Below, in pieces: positions 36,540-45,371 of a stretch of 64,000 bases of DNA. The stretch lies in assembly GCF_000185905.1 (NCBI RefSeq), contig NC_014923.1, positions 3,185,501 through 3,249,500 on the forward strand, read 5' to 3'. The stretch is from Mesorhizobium ciceri biovar biserrulae WSM1271. GTDB lineage: Bacteria > Pseudomonadota > Alphaproteobacteria > Rhizobiales > Rhizobiaceae. A model generated the notes under the pieces. It was not told the DNA's origin and ran no database searches. It saw only the letters and a list, made by a program, of their open reading frames with translations. The first letter of the stretch is position 1, and every line of letters starts with the position of its first letter. A program made the position numbers and the translations under genes.

Positions 36540-38702
36540 ATGGCCCAACTCGATGAGCGCCAGCTCGATCCTGCGGTCGCGCTTGCATCGCTCGACGCCA
36601 CCGCCCCTCGCGAGCCGCATCGGTTGTTTGCGCTCAAGCAGGGCGATTGCTTCGCCGTTGCCGACGCCTATGGCGACATACGTGGCGCCGGCGACGGTTT
36701 CTTTCGCGACGACACGCGGGTTCTTTCCGAGTTCCGGCTGACCGTCGGCGGCAGGCAGACATCTCTGCTCGGCGCCTCGCTCAGCCAGGACAATGTGCTG
36801 TTCACCACCAATTTGACCAATCTGCCGATACAGAGCGCCGGTGGACGCGACATCCCGCAGGGAGCCATTCACATCGAACGCGTCAGACTGCTTTGGCAGG
36901 ACAGGCTGTTTGAACGCATCACCCTTTCCAATTACAGCCGGGAACACTCGACGATCAGCGTTTCCCTGCACTATTCCGCCGATTTCCGCGACATGTTCGA
37001 AGTGCGTGGCTCGACACGGCCGAAGCGCGGGCTGGCCCATGCCGCCGAAACAAACGCGACGTCGGTCCTGCTGCGCTATGATGGGCTCGATGGCCTGGCC
37101 CGCCTCTCGGCGATATCGTTCTCGCAGGTGCCGGACCAACTGAGTGCCAACCGTGCCGATTTCCTGATCGCCGTGACCAAGCGTAGCAGGAAGGTGCTTT
37201 ATGTCGAGGTCGGTCCCGAGGTGGCCGACAAGCCCGACCGCGACCGGTTCCGCGCCGCTGCCGCCCGCGCCCGCTTTGGCATGCGGGCCAAACGTCGCCA
37301 TGGCGCGACGGTGCGCAGCTCGGGCCGTGTCTTCAACGACTGGGTCGAGCGCGCCCGCGCCGATGTCGCGTTGCTGACCACCGAGCTGGCGACCGGCCCC
37401 TATCCCTATGCCGGCATCCCCTGGTTCTCGACGGCGTTCGGCCGCGATGGCGTCATTTCGGCGCTGCAGATGCTGTGGCTCAATCCGGGCCTGGCGCGGG
37501 GCGTGCTGGCCTTTCTGGCCCAGCATCAGGCGACCGAGACATCGCCGTTCAGCGATTCCCAGCCGGGCAAGATCATGCACGAGACCCGCAAGGGCGAAAT
37601 GGTGGCGCTGCGGGAGCTTCCCTTCGGCCGCTACTACGGTGGCGTCGATACGACACCGCTCTACATCTATCTTGCCTGTGCCTACGCCGATCGTACCGGT
37701 GACATGGCGTTCATCGACGGCTTGTGGCCGTCGCTGTGCGCCGCGGCCGAATGGACGGAGGAGGCGGGCCGGGAGACCGGATTTGTGACTTACCAGCGAG
37801 CGGCCGAGTCCGGCCTCGCCAACCAGGGATGGAAGGACAGTTTCGATTCGGTCTTCCATGCCGATGGCCGCATTCCCAAGGGCCCGATCGCCCTTGTCGA
37901 AGTGCAGGGCTACGTCTTTGCCGCCTTCCGGGGGCTGGCGGCACTTGCCCGTCGCCGGGGCGAGAACGACAGGGCCGACCACTGGGATGATCGCGCCGAA
38001 GCGATGCGGGTTGCCGTGGAACGGGATTTCTGGCTTGACGATCTCGGCTTCTATGCGCTGGCAATCGACGGTGCCGGCGAGCCCTGCAAGGTGCGGACCT
38101 CGAATGCGGGGCATCTGCTCTTTGTCGGATTGCCTGAGCCGGCGCGGGCCCAGATGGTGGCTGACCAGCTGCTTTCCGCCTCCTTCCATTCGGGCTGGGG
38201 ACTGCGGACGCTCGCCGACGATGCCGTGTTCTTCAATCCGATGTCGTACCACAATGGCTCGATCTGGCCGCACGATACCGCCCTTTGCGGTGCCGGGCTG
38301 GCGCGCTATGGCGAGCGCGAAAGCGTGGTTCGCCTGATGAGCGGCACGTTCGAATCCGCGGTCCATTTCAACATGCGGCTGCCCGAACTGTTCTGCGGTT
38401 TTACACGTGCGCCGGGCGAAGCACCCATCGCCTATCCCGTCGCCTGCCTGCCGCAAGCGTGGTCGGCGGGCTCCGCTTTCATGTTGATGCAGGCCTGTCT
38501 TGGCCTGGAGATCGACGGCTGGGAGGGTGAGATTCGCGTTGGCCGCCCCAGGCTGCCGATCGGCATCGACACGCTGACACTGCGGCACCTGGGCGTCGGC
38601 GACCGGGTCGTCGATCTCACCTTCCAGCGCGTCGGCGACCGGGTCGTCGCTTTCCTGGCCGACCGCCATGAAGGGCTGGTGCCGCTCATAGTAAGAACAT
38701 GA
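36540..38702 (+). CDS. glycogen-debranching-type amylo-alpha-1,6-glucosidase
   Basis: A 720-residue protein with an N-terminal GDE_N_bis beta domain (about 28-220, containing DGFFRDDTRVLSEF) and a C-terminal (alpha/alpha)6 barrel (about 275-700; PWFSTAFGRDGVISALQMLW, then HNGSIWPHDTALCGAG). Family members remove alpha-1,6 branches from glycogen or act on related glucans in the cytoplasm. It is the middle gene of a glycosyltransferase, debranching, otsA, otsB series, 50 bp after the glycosyltransferase gene. It could also act on another stress-related glucoside. Confidence 0.88.
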   Translation: MAQLDERQLDPAVALASLDATAPREPHRLFALKQGDCFAVADAYGDIRGAGDGFFRDDTRVLSEFRLTVGGRQTSLLGASLSQDNVLFTTNLTNLPIQSAGGRDIPQGAIHIERVRLLWQDRLFERITLSNYSREHSTISVSLHYSADFRDMFEVRGSTRPKRGLAHAAETNATSVLLRYDGLDGLARLSAISFSQVPDQLSANRADFLIAVTKRSRKVLYVEVGPEVADKPDRDRFRAAAARARFGMRAKRRHGATVRSSGRVFNDWVERARADVALLTTELATGPYPYAGIPWFSTAFGRDGVISALQMLWLNPGLARGVLAFLAQHQATETSPFSDSQPGKIMHETRKGEMVALRELPFGRYYGGVDTTPLYIYLACAYADRTGDMAFIDGLWPSLCAAAEWTEEAGRETGFVTYQRAAESGLANQGWKDSFDSVFHADGRIPKGPIALVEVQGYVFAAFRGLAALARRRGENDRADHWDDRAEAMRVAVERDFWLDDLGFYALAIDGAGEPCKVRTSNAGHLLFVGLPEPARAQMVADQLLSASFHSGWGLRTLADDAVFFNPMSYHNGSIWPHDTALCGAGLARYGERESVVRLMSGTFESAVHFNMRLPELFCGFTRAPGEAPIAYPVACLPQAWSAGSAFMLMQACLGLEIDGWEGEIRVGRPRLPIGIDTLTLRHLGVGDRVVDLTFQRVGDRVVAFLADRHEGLVPLIVRT

Positions 38703-38718
38703 TCCGAACAAAATTGGC

Positions 38719-38743
38719 GGAACCGATCCAGGCCTTGTGCGTT
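38719..38743 (+). promoter_or_regulatory. EcfG-type general stress promoter before otsA
   Basis: GGAAC at 38719-38723 and CGTT at 38740-38743 are separated by exactly 16 nt, the established alphaproteobacterial EcfG (general stress sigma) pattern. It lies about 100 bp before the otsA ATG, in the 142-bp space after the debranching enzyme gene. It would let otsAB be induced separately from the upstream genes under desiccation, salt or starvation. Confidence 0.72.
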
Positions 38744-38844
38744 GCAAAAACACTGGTCCGAACGCCGACCACGTGGCCGGCGGACCGTTTCAAACGGGAA
38801 ACACGAACAAACGGTCGCCGACGGCCGGGGTGAGTTGACGTTCA

Positions 38845-40626
38845 ATGACAAACTACGGTGCGGACCTGCTCTGGGTTCTGATTTTCGCGAGCCTCGGTTT
38901 TTCCGCTCTTGCCGTATTCCTCTCCATATCGCGGCACCGTCGCCGTCATCCTCCTGCCGTCCCACATACGGCAGGCGAAGATGTGGCGGCTGAGGCCGCG
39001 CGCAAGGTGATACGGGAGTTCGAAAAGAACGGCCAATCGGCCGATGCCGCGCTGGTGACCTGGTCGCCAGAAACATTGCGCAAGATCCTGGCCGACGATC
39101 TGCCCGATGCGCAGGTTATCGTGGTGTCCAATCGCGAGCCGTACATCCACAATGTGAAGGACGACGGCGTCGAGTTGCTCGTCCCGGCCAGCGGGCTGGT
39201 GTCGGCGCTCGAGCCCATTACCCGCGCCTGTGCGGGCACCTGGATCGCCTATGGCGGCGGAACGGCGGACCGCCTCACCGTCGACGACCACGATCGCGTG
39301 CAGGTGCCGCCTGGCAATCCGTCCTACACGTTGCGCCGGGTCTGGCTGACGGAGGAAGAGCATCAGGGTTATTATCTCGGTTTCGCCAATGAGGGCCTTT
39401 GGCCGCTTTGCCATATCGCCTTCACCCGGCCGATTTTTCGCGCCTCCGACTGGGCTGCCTATGAAGCCGTCAACCGGAAGTTTGCCGATACGGTGGTTGC
39501 CGAGGCGCGCAACGAGCGGCCGATCGTGCTGGTTCAGGATTACCATTTCGCGCTGCTGCCGCGCATGATCCGCGAGCGCCTGCCGGAGGCGATCGTCATC
39601 ACTTTCTGGCACATCCCGTGGCCAAATTCGGAAGTGTACAGCATCTGCCCATGGCGTGAACGCATCCTCGAAGGCCTGCTCGGCAGCTCGATCATCGGCT
39701 TCCACACCCAGTTCCATGCCAACAATTTCACCGAAAGCGTCGATCGCTTCCTGGAAAGCCGCATCGAGCGGGCCGATGCGGCCATCTCCTACGGCGGACG
39801 GACCACATTGGTGCACGCCTATCCCATCTCGATAGAATGGCCGGCGGACCTGCTGGCGAAACTTCCCGCTGTCGACGATTGCCGCGCTCGCATGCGCGAG
39901 AGGTTCGGCCTTAAAGCGGATGTGAAGCTGGCCGTCGGGGTCGAGCGCCTCGATTATACCAAGGGCATTCTCGATCGGTTTCACGCTTTGAACGAATTGT
40001 TCAAGCGACAGCCTGAGTGGATCGGAAAGCTGGTCTTCCTGCAGATCGCGGCACCCAGCCGCGGCACGCTGCCTGCCTACAAGCTGCTCCATGACGAGTG
40101 CCACCGTTATGCCGAAGAGCTCAACCGGCGTTATGGCAGCGAGGGCTACAGGCCGGTGATCATGGTGGCCGAACATCACTCGCAAGAACAGGTCTACGAG
40201 ATCTATCGGGCCGCCGACATATGCATGGTCACCAGCCTGCATGACGGCATGAACCTCGTCGCAAAGGAATTCGTCGCCGCGCGCGACGACGAGCAGGGCG
40301 TTTTGATGCTCAGCACATTCGCCGGCGCCTCGCGCGAATTGCTGGAGGCGCTTATCGTCAACCCTTACGATGCCGCCATGATGAGCGGAGCGCTGTTGCA
40401 GGCACTGACCATGTCGCCCGAAGAACAGCGCGAGCGCATGCGCCCCATGCGCGAGACAATCCGCAACAACAATGTCTATCGCTGGGCCGGCAGCATGCTT
40501 CTGGATGCGGCACGTTTGCGCAAGCGCGGGGACCTCGATCGGGTGACCGGTGCCGTCAGCGACCCGCCGCCCAGCGTCGACAATGTCGTCTCCATTTTTG
40601 AGCGCAGACGGGTGGCGATGTCATGA
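38845..40626 (+). CDS. otsA: trehalose-6-phosphate synthase, membrane-anchored variant
   Basis: A 593-residue GT20 enzyme that makes trehalose 6-phosphate from UDP-glucose and glucose 6-phosphate. Key elements are present: [37 protein letters not shown] (Arg/Lys phosphate ligands) and [12 protein letters not shown]. It differs from classical OtsA (about 470 aa): residues 8-28 are a transmembrane helix followed by RHRRRH, so the catalytic part is probably tethered at the inner face of the membrane. The N-terminal GGL loop is replaced by PASGL. Overlaps otsB by 4 bp. Another hexose-phosphate acceptor cannot be excluded. Confidence 0.85.
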   Translation: MTNYGADLLWVLIFASLGFSALAVFLSISRHRRRHPPAVPHTAGEDVAAEAARKVIREFEKNGQSADAALVTWSPETLRKILADDLPDAQVIVVSNREPYIHNVKDDGVELLVPASGLVSALEPITRACAGTWIAYGGGTADRLTVDDHDRVQVPPGNPSYTLRRVWLTEEEHQGYYLGFANEGLWPLCHIAFTRPIFRASDWAAYEAVNRKFADTVVAEARNERPIVLVQDYHFALLPRMIRERLPEAIVITFWHIPWPNSEVYSICPWRERILEGLLGSSIIGFHTQFHANNFTESVDRFLESRIERADAAISYGGRTTLVHAYPISIEWPADLLAKLPAVDDCRARMRERFGLKADVKLAVGVERLDYTKGILDRFHALNELFKRQPEWIGKLVFLQIAAPSRGTLPAYKLLHDECHRYAEELNRRYGSEGYRPVIMVAEHHSQEQVYEIYRAADICMVTSLHDGMNLVAKEFVAARDDEQGVLMLSTFAGASRELLEALIVNPYDAAMMSGALLQALTMSPEEQRERMRPMRETIRNNNVYRWAGSMLLDAARLRKRGDLDRVTGAVSDPPPSVDNVVSIFERRRVAMS

Positions 40627-41405
40627 GCGATGCGCTGCAAAATATTGTTGGCGAGACCCTGCACAAGCCGCAGGCCGTCATGGAGAAACCGCACACTGTG
40701 CTGACCGGCGAATGGGCGTTGTTCCTCGACATCGACGGCACCCTGCTGGAACATGCCGAACACCCGGACGCGGTCTCGGTCAGCGACGAGCTCCGCTCCT
40801 TGCTGCAAGGCCTGGATCGCAAGCTGAACGGGGCATTGGCCTTCATAACAGGCCGTTCCGTCGCGGCTGTCGATCATCTGTTTCAGCCTTTGAAGCTGCG
40901 CGCCGCCGGGCTCTATGGCCTGGAACATCGGCTCCTGCCGAACGACGACGTCGAAGTCGCGGATGAGCCGGCGGATATTTCTGCGCTTGCCGACGAGATC
41001 GAGGCCGAGCTCGGTCGTGGCGCCTATATCGAGCGCAAAGGACGGGTGCTGGCCATCCACACGCGCGCCGCCCCGCATCTGCTTCCGCGCGCGACGCAGC
41101 TTGTCGAGCAGGCGCTGGCCACGCTGCCAAAGGGCTACCGGGTGGTTCCCGGCAATGCCGGTGTGGAACTGCTGCCGCTCGAGGCCGCTAAGGGCGCCGC
41201 GATCCGGCGTTTCATGGAAATTGCGCCATTCACGGGCCGTCGCCCGGTCTTCCTGGGCGACGACACGTCGGATGAAAACGGTTTTGAGGCCGTCAATGAT
41301 GCCGGCGGCATATCGATACGCGTCAAACCACCAGCGCACACCGCAGCGCGGTACGGGCTTGCCGACGTTGTCGAGACGCTGGGCTGGCTGAGAGGTCAAC
41401 TTTAG
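40623..41405 (+). CDS. otsB: trehalose-6-phosphate phosphatase
   Basis: A 260-residue HAD-superfamily phosphatase that removes the phosphate from trehalose 6-phosphate. Motif I is FLDIDGTLLE (two catalytic Asp) and motif IV is LGDDTSDENGFE. It is translationally coupled to otsA through the ATGA overlap, so synthase and phosphatase should be made together. Length and motifs are normal for OtsB. Confidence 0.93.
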   Translation: MSDALQNIVGETLHKPQAVMEKPHTVLTGEWALFLDIDGTLLEHAEHPDAVSVSDELRSLLQGLDRKLNGALAFITGRSVAAVDHLFQPLKLRAAGLYGLEHRLLPNDDVEVADEPADISALADEIEAELGRGAYIERKGRVLAIHTRAAPHLLPRATQLVEQALATLPKGYRVVPGNAGVELLPLEAAKGAAIRRFMEIAPFTGRRPVFLGDDTSDENGFEAVNDAGGISIRVKPPAHTAARYGLADVVETLGWLRGQL

Positions 41406-41465
41406 ATCCAGCCGACGCAACCGCGATCGCGCCTCCTGGAAAGGGCAAGGAAAGGAACGGTTTCG

Positions 41466-41723
41466 ATGGGACGCTTTGCACAATTGGTCCGAGAGATCAC
41501 CCCGAACTGGCTGCACTCTCGCTCCTCCCGCCATGACATTGCCGACGTTTCACCGACCGACGCGGATTTCAGCTGGCAAGAGGCGATCGACAACAAGATG
41601 TATGGGGCTGATACGCCTGATTATTCCTATGTTCCGGAAAAGACCGCTTCAGATGCGATGAGACCGGGCGGTGACAGCCCCGGCGGAAAGAGCGTGCGGG
41701 GTGATCCAAAGAGAGCCAATTGA
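41466..41723 (+). CDS. small hypothetical protein downstream of otsB
   Basis: A possible 85-residue hydrophilic protein starting MGRFAQLVREITPNWLH, with AAAGGAA 8 nt upstream. No signal peptide, membrane segment or known domain is visible; the C-terminal half is Pro/Ser/Gly/Asp-rich and probably disordered. It lies 60 bp after otsB on the same strand and might be a stress-associated small protein. It is supported only by start context and codon appearance. Confidence 0.5.
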   Translation: MGRFAQLVREITPNWLHSRSSRHDIADVSPTDADFSWQEAIDNKMYGADTPDYSYVPEKTASDAMRPGGDSPGGKSVRGDPKRAN

Positions 41724-41753
41724 GGGTGAAAGCCTGTCGGCGCCCGAGGAACG

Positions 41754-42479
41754 CTACGCCGCAAATCGCAGTCCGCCGTCGCAGGTCAGCACCTGACCGG
41801 TCATGAAGCCGTTGGAGACGAGGAAGGCTATTGCCGCGGCGACGTCTTCGGCGCGACCGATGCGGCCGACCGGGGTCCTGCCGGCATAGTCGGCAAACAG
41901 CGCCTGCCTCTGCTCCTCGGCCAGAAAGTCCCACCAGGGCGTGTCGATGACGCCTGGCGCCACGACATTGACGCGCAGCGGTTTCAATTCCATCGCCAGG
42001 ATCGGCACCACGGTCAACAGCATGCCGTTGATGGCGGCGATACCGGCGACGCCGGGCGTTGCGAGCTGCGCCGACACCGCCGAGATGAAGGTGACCGATC
42101 CGGCCTTGTTGAGTGTCGGCAAGGCGGCCTGCAGGCAGGACAGCTGCGGGCGGACCTTTTCCTCCACGCCACTGCCGATGTCACTCAGGTCAAGCGCCGG
42201 GAACGGGCCGAGGCCCTTGCCGCCGCTGGCCGCGAGCACCAGATGGTCAAATGGACCAAGGCGCTCGAAGAATTGACGGACCTCATCCGGCTTCGACGCG
42301 TCGAAAGCGGCCTTCTCGGCAGCACCGCCAAGGCTCTTCCAAGCGCTCTTCAGCTTGTCCTCGTTGCGGCCGGTGATGGTTACCTTCATGTCCGGGCCAA
42401 GCAGTTTGCGCGCCGTCGCCAGCCCGATGCCGGACGAGCCACCGATGATGACGGTGTGTTGGATTGCCTTGGTCATCAA
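41754..42479 (-). CDS. SDR-family protein lacking the YxxxK catalytic pair
   Basis: A 241-residue short-chain dehydrogenase/reductase fold: a GGSSGIG cofactor motif (13-19), TFISAVS (candidate Ser133) and the late motif RVNVVAPGVIDTPWW. At the place of the catalytic Tyr-x3-Lys the sequence is Ile147 and Asn151 (GIAAINGML), so normal Tyr/Lys catalysis is not possible. It belongs to an atypical SDR group or has another role. It follows and overlaps (4 bp) the next SDR gene, forming a two-gene operon. Confidence 0.83.
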   Translation of the reverse strand: MMTKAIQHTVIIGGSSGIGLATARKLLGPDMKVTITGRNEDKLKSAWKSLGGAAEKAAFDASKPDEVRQFFERLGPFDHLVLAASGGKGLGPFPALDLSDIGSGVEEKVRPQLSCLQAALPTLNKAGSVTFISAVSAQLATPGVAGIAAINGMLLTVVPILAMELKPLRVNVVAPGVIDTPWWDFLAEEQRQALFADYAGRTPVGRIGRAEDVAAAIAFLVSNGFMTGQVLTCDGGLRFAA

Positions 42480-43318
42480 TGCTGTTCCTTCGATGTGGGG
42501 GAGGCCGGGCCGATGAGGTCGAGGCTCAAGCTTCTCAGCTGTTGCCTTGCCTTGGCGTCGTAGGCCTGAGCATCGGCGCGGGATTCCCGCAGGCCGTCGA
42601 AATAGAGGCCGCTATTCCCGTTGAGCGTGGGTGAGGTGGCGAGATTGAGGATGGCATCGGCGCCGGTCTCGACCGAGCTCCACGGCGTCACCCCGGCCTG
42701 CCGGACCATGGTTGTGTTCATGTAGCTCGCCGGATGCAATGCGTTGACGGTGACGCCGGTGCCTTGCAACTGTTCGGCCAAATCGACGGTGAACAGGATC
42801 TGCGCCAGCTTGCTCTGGCAATAAGCGCGCACCCCGTCATAGGAGCGGGTCAGCATGACATCGCTGAAGTCGATCGCCTGCTGCCCCGCAGAGGCGACAT
42901 TGACGATGCGCGCCGGCGCACTGGCCTTCAGCAATGGCAGGAGCTCCGATGTCAGCAGGAAACCGGCGAGATAGTTGACCGCGAAGCGCAGTTCATAGCC
43001 GTCGGCACTCACCTGCCTTTTGGCACCTTGGCCCGCTGTGCCGATGCCGGCATTGTTGATGAGGATGTCCAGCCGGTTCGTCCGGGCGCGCACCGCCTCG
43101 GCGAGGTGGCGCACCTCGGCCAGCGAAGAGAGGTCGGCGACCAGAAGCTCGGCCTTGCCGCCGGCGGCTTCGATCTCGGTGACAACAGCCTTGCCGCGCG
43201 TTGCATCGCGGCCGTGCACCAGCACACGGGCGCCCGCGGCGCCGAGCCGTTGCGCGACAACGCGGCCGACGCCGTCTGTCGAGCCGGTGATGAGGATCGT
43301 CTTGTCTTTGAGTTCCAT
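42476..43318 (-). CDS. short-chain dehydrogenase/reductase
   Basis: A 280-residue classical SDR related to retinol-dehydrogenase/protochlorophyllide-reductase-like enzymes: cofactor motif GSTDGVG, NNAG, and the active-site pair in YCQSK. Substrate unknown. The ATG has GGAGG 8 nt upstream, and this site lies at the edge of the loop of a 9-bp hairpin (43319-43348). It is the first gene of the two-SDR operon and is divergent from an XRE-type regulator that probably controls it. Confidence 0.9.
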   Translation of the reverse strand: MELKDKTILITGSTDGVGRVVAQRLGAAGARVLVHGRDATRGKAVVTEIEAAGGKAELLVADLSSLAEVRHLAEAVRARTNRLDILINNAGIGTAGQGAKRQVSADGYELRFAVNYLAGFLLTSELLPLLKASAPARIVNVASAGQQAIDFSDVMLTRSYDGVRAYCQSKLAQILFTVDLAEQLQGTGVTVNALHPASYMNTTMVRQAGVTPWSSVETGADAILNLATSPTLNGNSGLYFDGLRESRADAQAYDAKARQQLRSLSLDLIGPASPTSKEQH

Positions 43319-43348
43319 GTTCAGAGCCTCCGTTCTGTTGCTCTGAAC
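43319..43348 (-). promoter_or_regulatory. 9-bp inverted repeat around the SDR ribosome site
   Basis: GTTCAGAGC and GCTCTGAAC are perfect inverted repeats separated by 12 nt. In the mRNA of the SDR gene the stem abuts the AUG and the Shine-Dalgarno GGAG lies at the end of the loop. It may be an operator for the divergent XRE-type regulator or a translational control hairpin. Confidence 0.5.
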
Positions 43349-43409
43349 GGAAGATGGGGCAGTTGGCGCTGGCCAAACAGTTCAAACTTTATCCTGGTAT
43401 CAATACTGC

Positions 43410-43415
43410 TATAAT
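43410..43415 (+). promoter_or_regulatory. TATAAT -10 box only 6 bp before the regulator start codon
   Basis: A perfect TATAAT ends 6 bp before the ATG at 43422, which would put transcription start at or next to the start codon. No ribosome site is visible before the ATG. This suggests a leaderless mRNA for the XRE-type regulator. The -35 box is not clear (TTTATC is possible). Confidence 0.5.
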
Positions 43416-43421
43416 ACGCGC

Positions 43422-44309
43422 ATGGAGTCCCAACCTCACGCGGCCCCCACACGTTCGGCTGAAGACAGCCGCCGGCGCGAACTCGGCGCCTTCCTGCGCT
43501 CGCGCCGCGAAAGGCTGACGCCCTCGGCCGCAGGCATCGCCATCGGTCTCAGGCGACGTACGCCGGGCTTGCGCCGCGAGGAGGTGGCGATGATCGCCGG
43601 TGTCGGCACGACCTGGTACACATGGCTGGAGCAGGGGCGGGAGGTCAGGCCCTCGGTCGAGGTGCTGACGGCACTTGCCGAAGCACTGTGCCTCGACGCC
43701 GCCGAAAAACAGCATCTTTTCATCCTCGCCGACCGCCAGCAGCCGGAGCGCCGTGCCGTAGCGCCGGAAAAGGTCGATGGCCCGTTGCTGCACATGCTGC
43801 AGAGCCTGGTGCTGCAGCCGGCCTATGTCGTCGGGCGGCGCTGGGACGTGCTGGCCTGGAACCCGGCGGCGGTGGCGGTGTTCGGCGATTATGGTCTGCT
43901 GGAGGGTGACGCCCGCAACATCGTCCACATGGTGTTCACGAGCCCGCATCACCGGCACCTGCTGGTTGACTGGGAGCAACTGGCGCGCACCGTGCTGGCC
44001 TCGTTCCGGGCCGCGAGCGCCCGCTATGTCGGCGATCCGGATTTCGAGCGGCTGATCGAGTTGATGACGCGTTCGAGCCCCGAATTTCGTGCCTGGTGGC
44101 CGCAGCGCGACGTCGCGCATCGGTTGTCGGGGGTGAAACATGTCCGGCACCCGAGCGCGGGCGCCATGACCTTCGAGCATATGAGCCTGTCGATCGGCGA
44201 CGGCTCGGACATGAAGCTGATCGTCTACACGCCGTTAGCCGAGCAGAATTCGATCGCCAAGCTGCAGGCATTGCTGGACGCGCTGCCGGCCGAGCGGCGC
44301 AGCGCCTGA
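43422..44309 (+). CDS. XRE-type transcriptional regulator with MmyB-like ligand domain
   Basis: A 295-residue protein with an N-terminal helix-turn-helix (about 20-85; RREEVAMIAGVGTTWYTWLEQG) and a C-terminal MmyB-type domain (about 105-270; AYVVGRRWDVLAWNPAA), thought to bind fatty-acid or other hydrophobic ligands. This type often sits divergent from SDR genes and controls them, as here. The start appears leaderless, with TATAAT just upstream. An alternative start at a later ATG is not supported. Confidence 0.88.
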   Translation: MESQPHAAPTRSAEDSRRRELGAFLRSRRERLTPSAAGIAIGLRRRTPGLRREEVAMIAGVGTTWYTWLEQGREVRPSVEVLTALAEALCLDAAEKQHLFILADRQQPERRAVAPEKVDGPLLHMLQSLVLQPAYVVGRRWDVLAWNPAAVAVFGDYGLLEGDARNIVHMVFTSPHHRHLLVDWEQLARTVLASFRAASARYVGDPDFERLIELMTRSSPEFRAWWPQRDVAHRLSGVKHVRHPSAGAMTFEHMSLSIGDGSDMKLIVYTPLAEQNSIAKLQALLDALPAERRSA

Positions 44310-44335
44310 GGTTGGCTGGCGTCCCCCTCGGCTTC

Positions 44336-44501
44336 GTCATCCACGGGCGAAGCGGACGCGGAGACCCGAGGATCCATGCCGGGACGTTTGCCGAAGAGTA
44401 CTACGGAGCAGAATTTGGACCTTTGCGGCGCGTTGAAGTCGCGGCATGGATTCTAGGGTCTGCGCCGCGTCGCTTCGCTCCTTGCTTCGCCCTAGAATGA
44501 C
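44336..44501. repeat. mosaic repeat with GTCAT/ATGAC ends
   Basis: A 166-bp element between convergent genes, bounded by GTCAT and ATGAC, containing GGATCCATGCCG on one side and CGGCATGGATTCTAGGGTC on the other. Its right part (TCTGCGCCGCGTCGCTTCGC and following) is almost identical to 52396-52444, so both belong to one family. Confidence 0.78.
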
Positions 44502-44509
44502 GAAACCAT

Positions 44510-45145
44510 TTAGCCCTTCGGCTTCAGCCCATCGAGGAACAACTGCTCGAGAAATCTTGCCGCATCCTCGAAGCGGCCGTCGCCGCCGCGGTTCGGTCCG
44601 AGCACGGCGCGGACCTGGACGTCGAAATCGGCATAATGCTGCGTCGTCGCCCAGATCGAGAAGATCAGGTGCCAAGGGTCGGTCTTGGCGATCTTGCCGG
44701 CGCGCATCCAGCCCTTGATGACGGCGGCCTTCTCGTCGACCAGCGTTTTCAGTTCGCCCGCCAGCAGCGGCATGATGCGCGGCGCGCCTTGCAGGATCTC
44801 GTTGGCGAACAGCCGGCTCTCGCGCGGAAAATCGCGCGCCATCTCCAGCTTGCGCCTGATGTAGCTGCGCAGTTCGGTTAGGGGATCGCCAATGTCGTCG
44901 AGTTCGCGCAGTGGCGCCAGCCAGGTGTCGAGCAGGCGCTGCATCAGCGTTTCGTGGATGTCTTCCTTGCGCCGGAAATAATAGAGCAGGTTCGGTTTCG
45001 ACATGCCGGCGGCTTCGGCGATCTGGTCGATGGTCGAGCCGCGAAAGCCGTTGGTGGAGAAGACCTCAAGCGCCGCCTCCAGGATGAGTTCGCGCTTTTC
45101 CTGCTGGATGCGGGTGCGGCGAGGGGCATCCGTGCCGATGGTCAC
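44510..45145 (-). CDS. rutR: RutR-like TetR-family pyrimidine regulator
   Basis: A 211-residue TetR-family repressor closely resembling E. coli RutR over its whole length: GMSKPNLLYYFRRKE in the DNA-binding domain, then LLDTWLAPLRE, RESRLFANEILQGAP and HLIFSIWATTQHYADF in the ligand domain. RutR responds to uracil or thymine. The start is GTG at 45145, with GAGGG 9 nt upstream; no better ATG exists. It diverges from the transaminase gene. The repeats at 45174-45195 in its leader may be its own operator. Confidence 0.88.
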   Translation of the reverse strand: MTIGTDAPRRTRIQQEKRELILEAALEVFSTNGFRGSTIDQIAEAAGMSKPNLLYYFRRKEDIHETLMQRLLDTWLAPLRELDDIGDPLTELRSYIRRKLEMARDFPRESRLFANEILQGAPRIMPLLAGELKTLVDEKAAVIKGWMRAGKIAKTDPWHLIFSIWATTQHYADFDVQVRAVLGPNRGGDGRFEDAARFLEQLFLDGLKPKG

Positions 45146-45173
45146 CGTTGCAAGCCCTCGTGTTGAGGCTCAT

Positions 45174-45195
45174 CTGGACCAATTCTCTGGACCAG
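45174..45195. promoter_or_regulatory. repeated CTGGACCAr boxes before the RutR-like gene
   Basis: CTGGACCAA (45174-45182) and CTGGACCAG (45187-45195) are direct repeats with a 13-bp period; the second is itself a palindrome. They lie 29 bp upstream of the RutR-like start and differ from the TTGACCA sites elsewhere, so they may be addressed by a different regulator. Confidence 0.45.
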
Positions 45196-45277
45196 TTTTT
45201 CCCTAGCCTGTGGAACGCACTTCAGGTGCCGCATTTCCGCTAGTAATCCTTGACCGCCTACAGGGCGGTGCTAACGT

Positions 45278-45293
45278 TTGTCCAATCGGTCAA
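45278..45293. promoter_or_regulatory. RutR-type operator before the transaminase gene
   Basis: TTGTCCAATCGGTCAA matches 12 of 14 positions of TTGACCAnnTGGTCAA. It lies 78 bp before the transaminase ATG, overlaps a possible -35 (TTGTCC), and is preceded by a 6-bp hairpin ACCGCC/GGCGGT (45253-45269). It would let pyrimidine or its breakdown products induce the transaminase. Confidence 0.68.
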
Positions 45294-45371
45294 AAATTTG
45301 CGTAGCATGAAAACGCGGCAAAGACCAAGCGTTGGGCGCAGCGAAACAGTTTACAAGGGGAAGTCCTGGTC

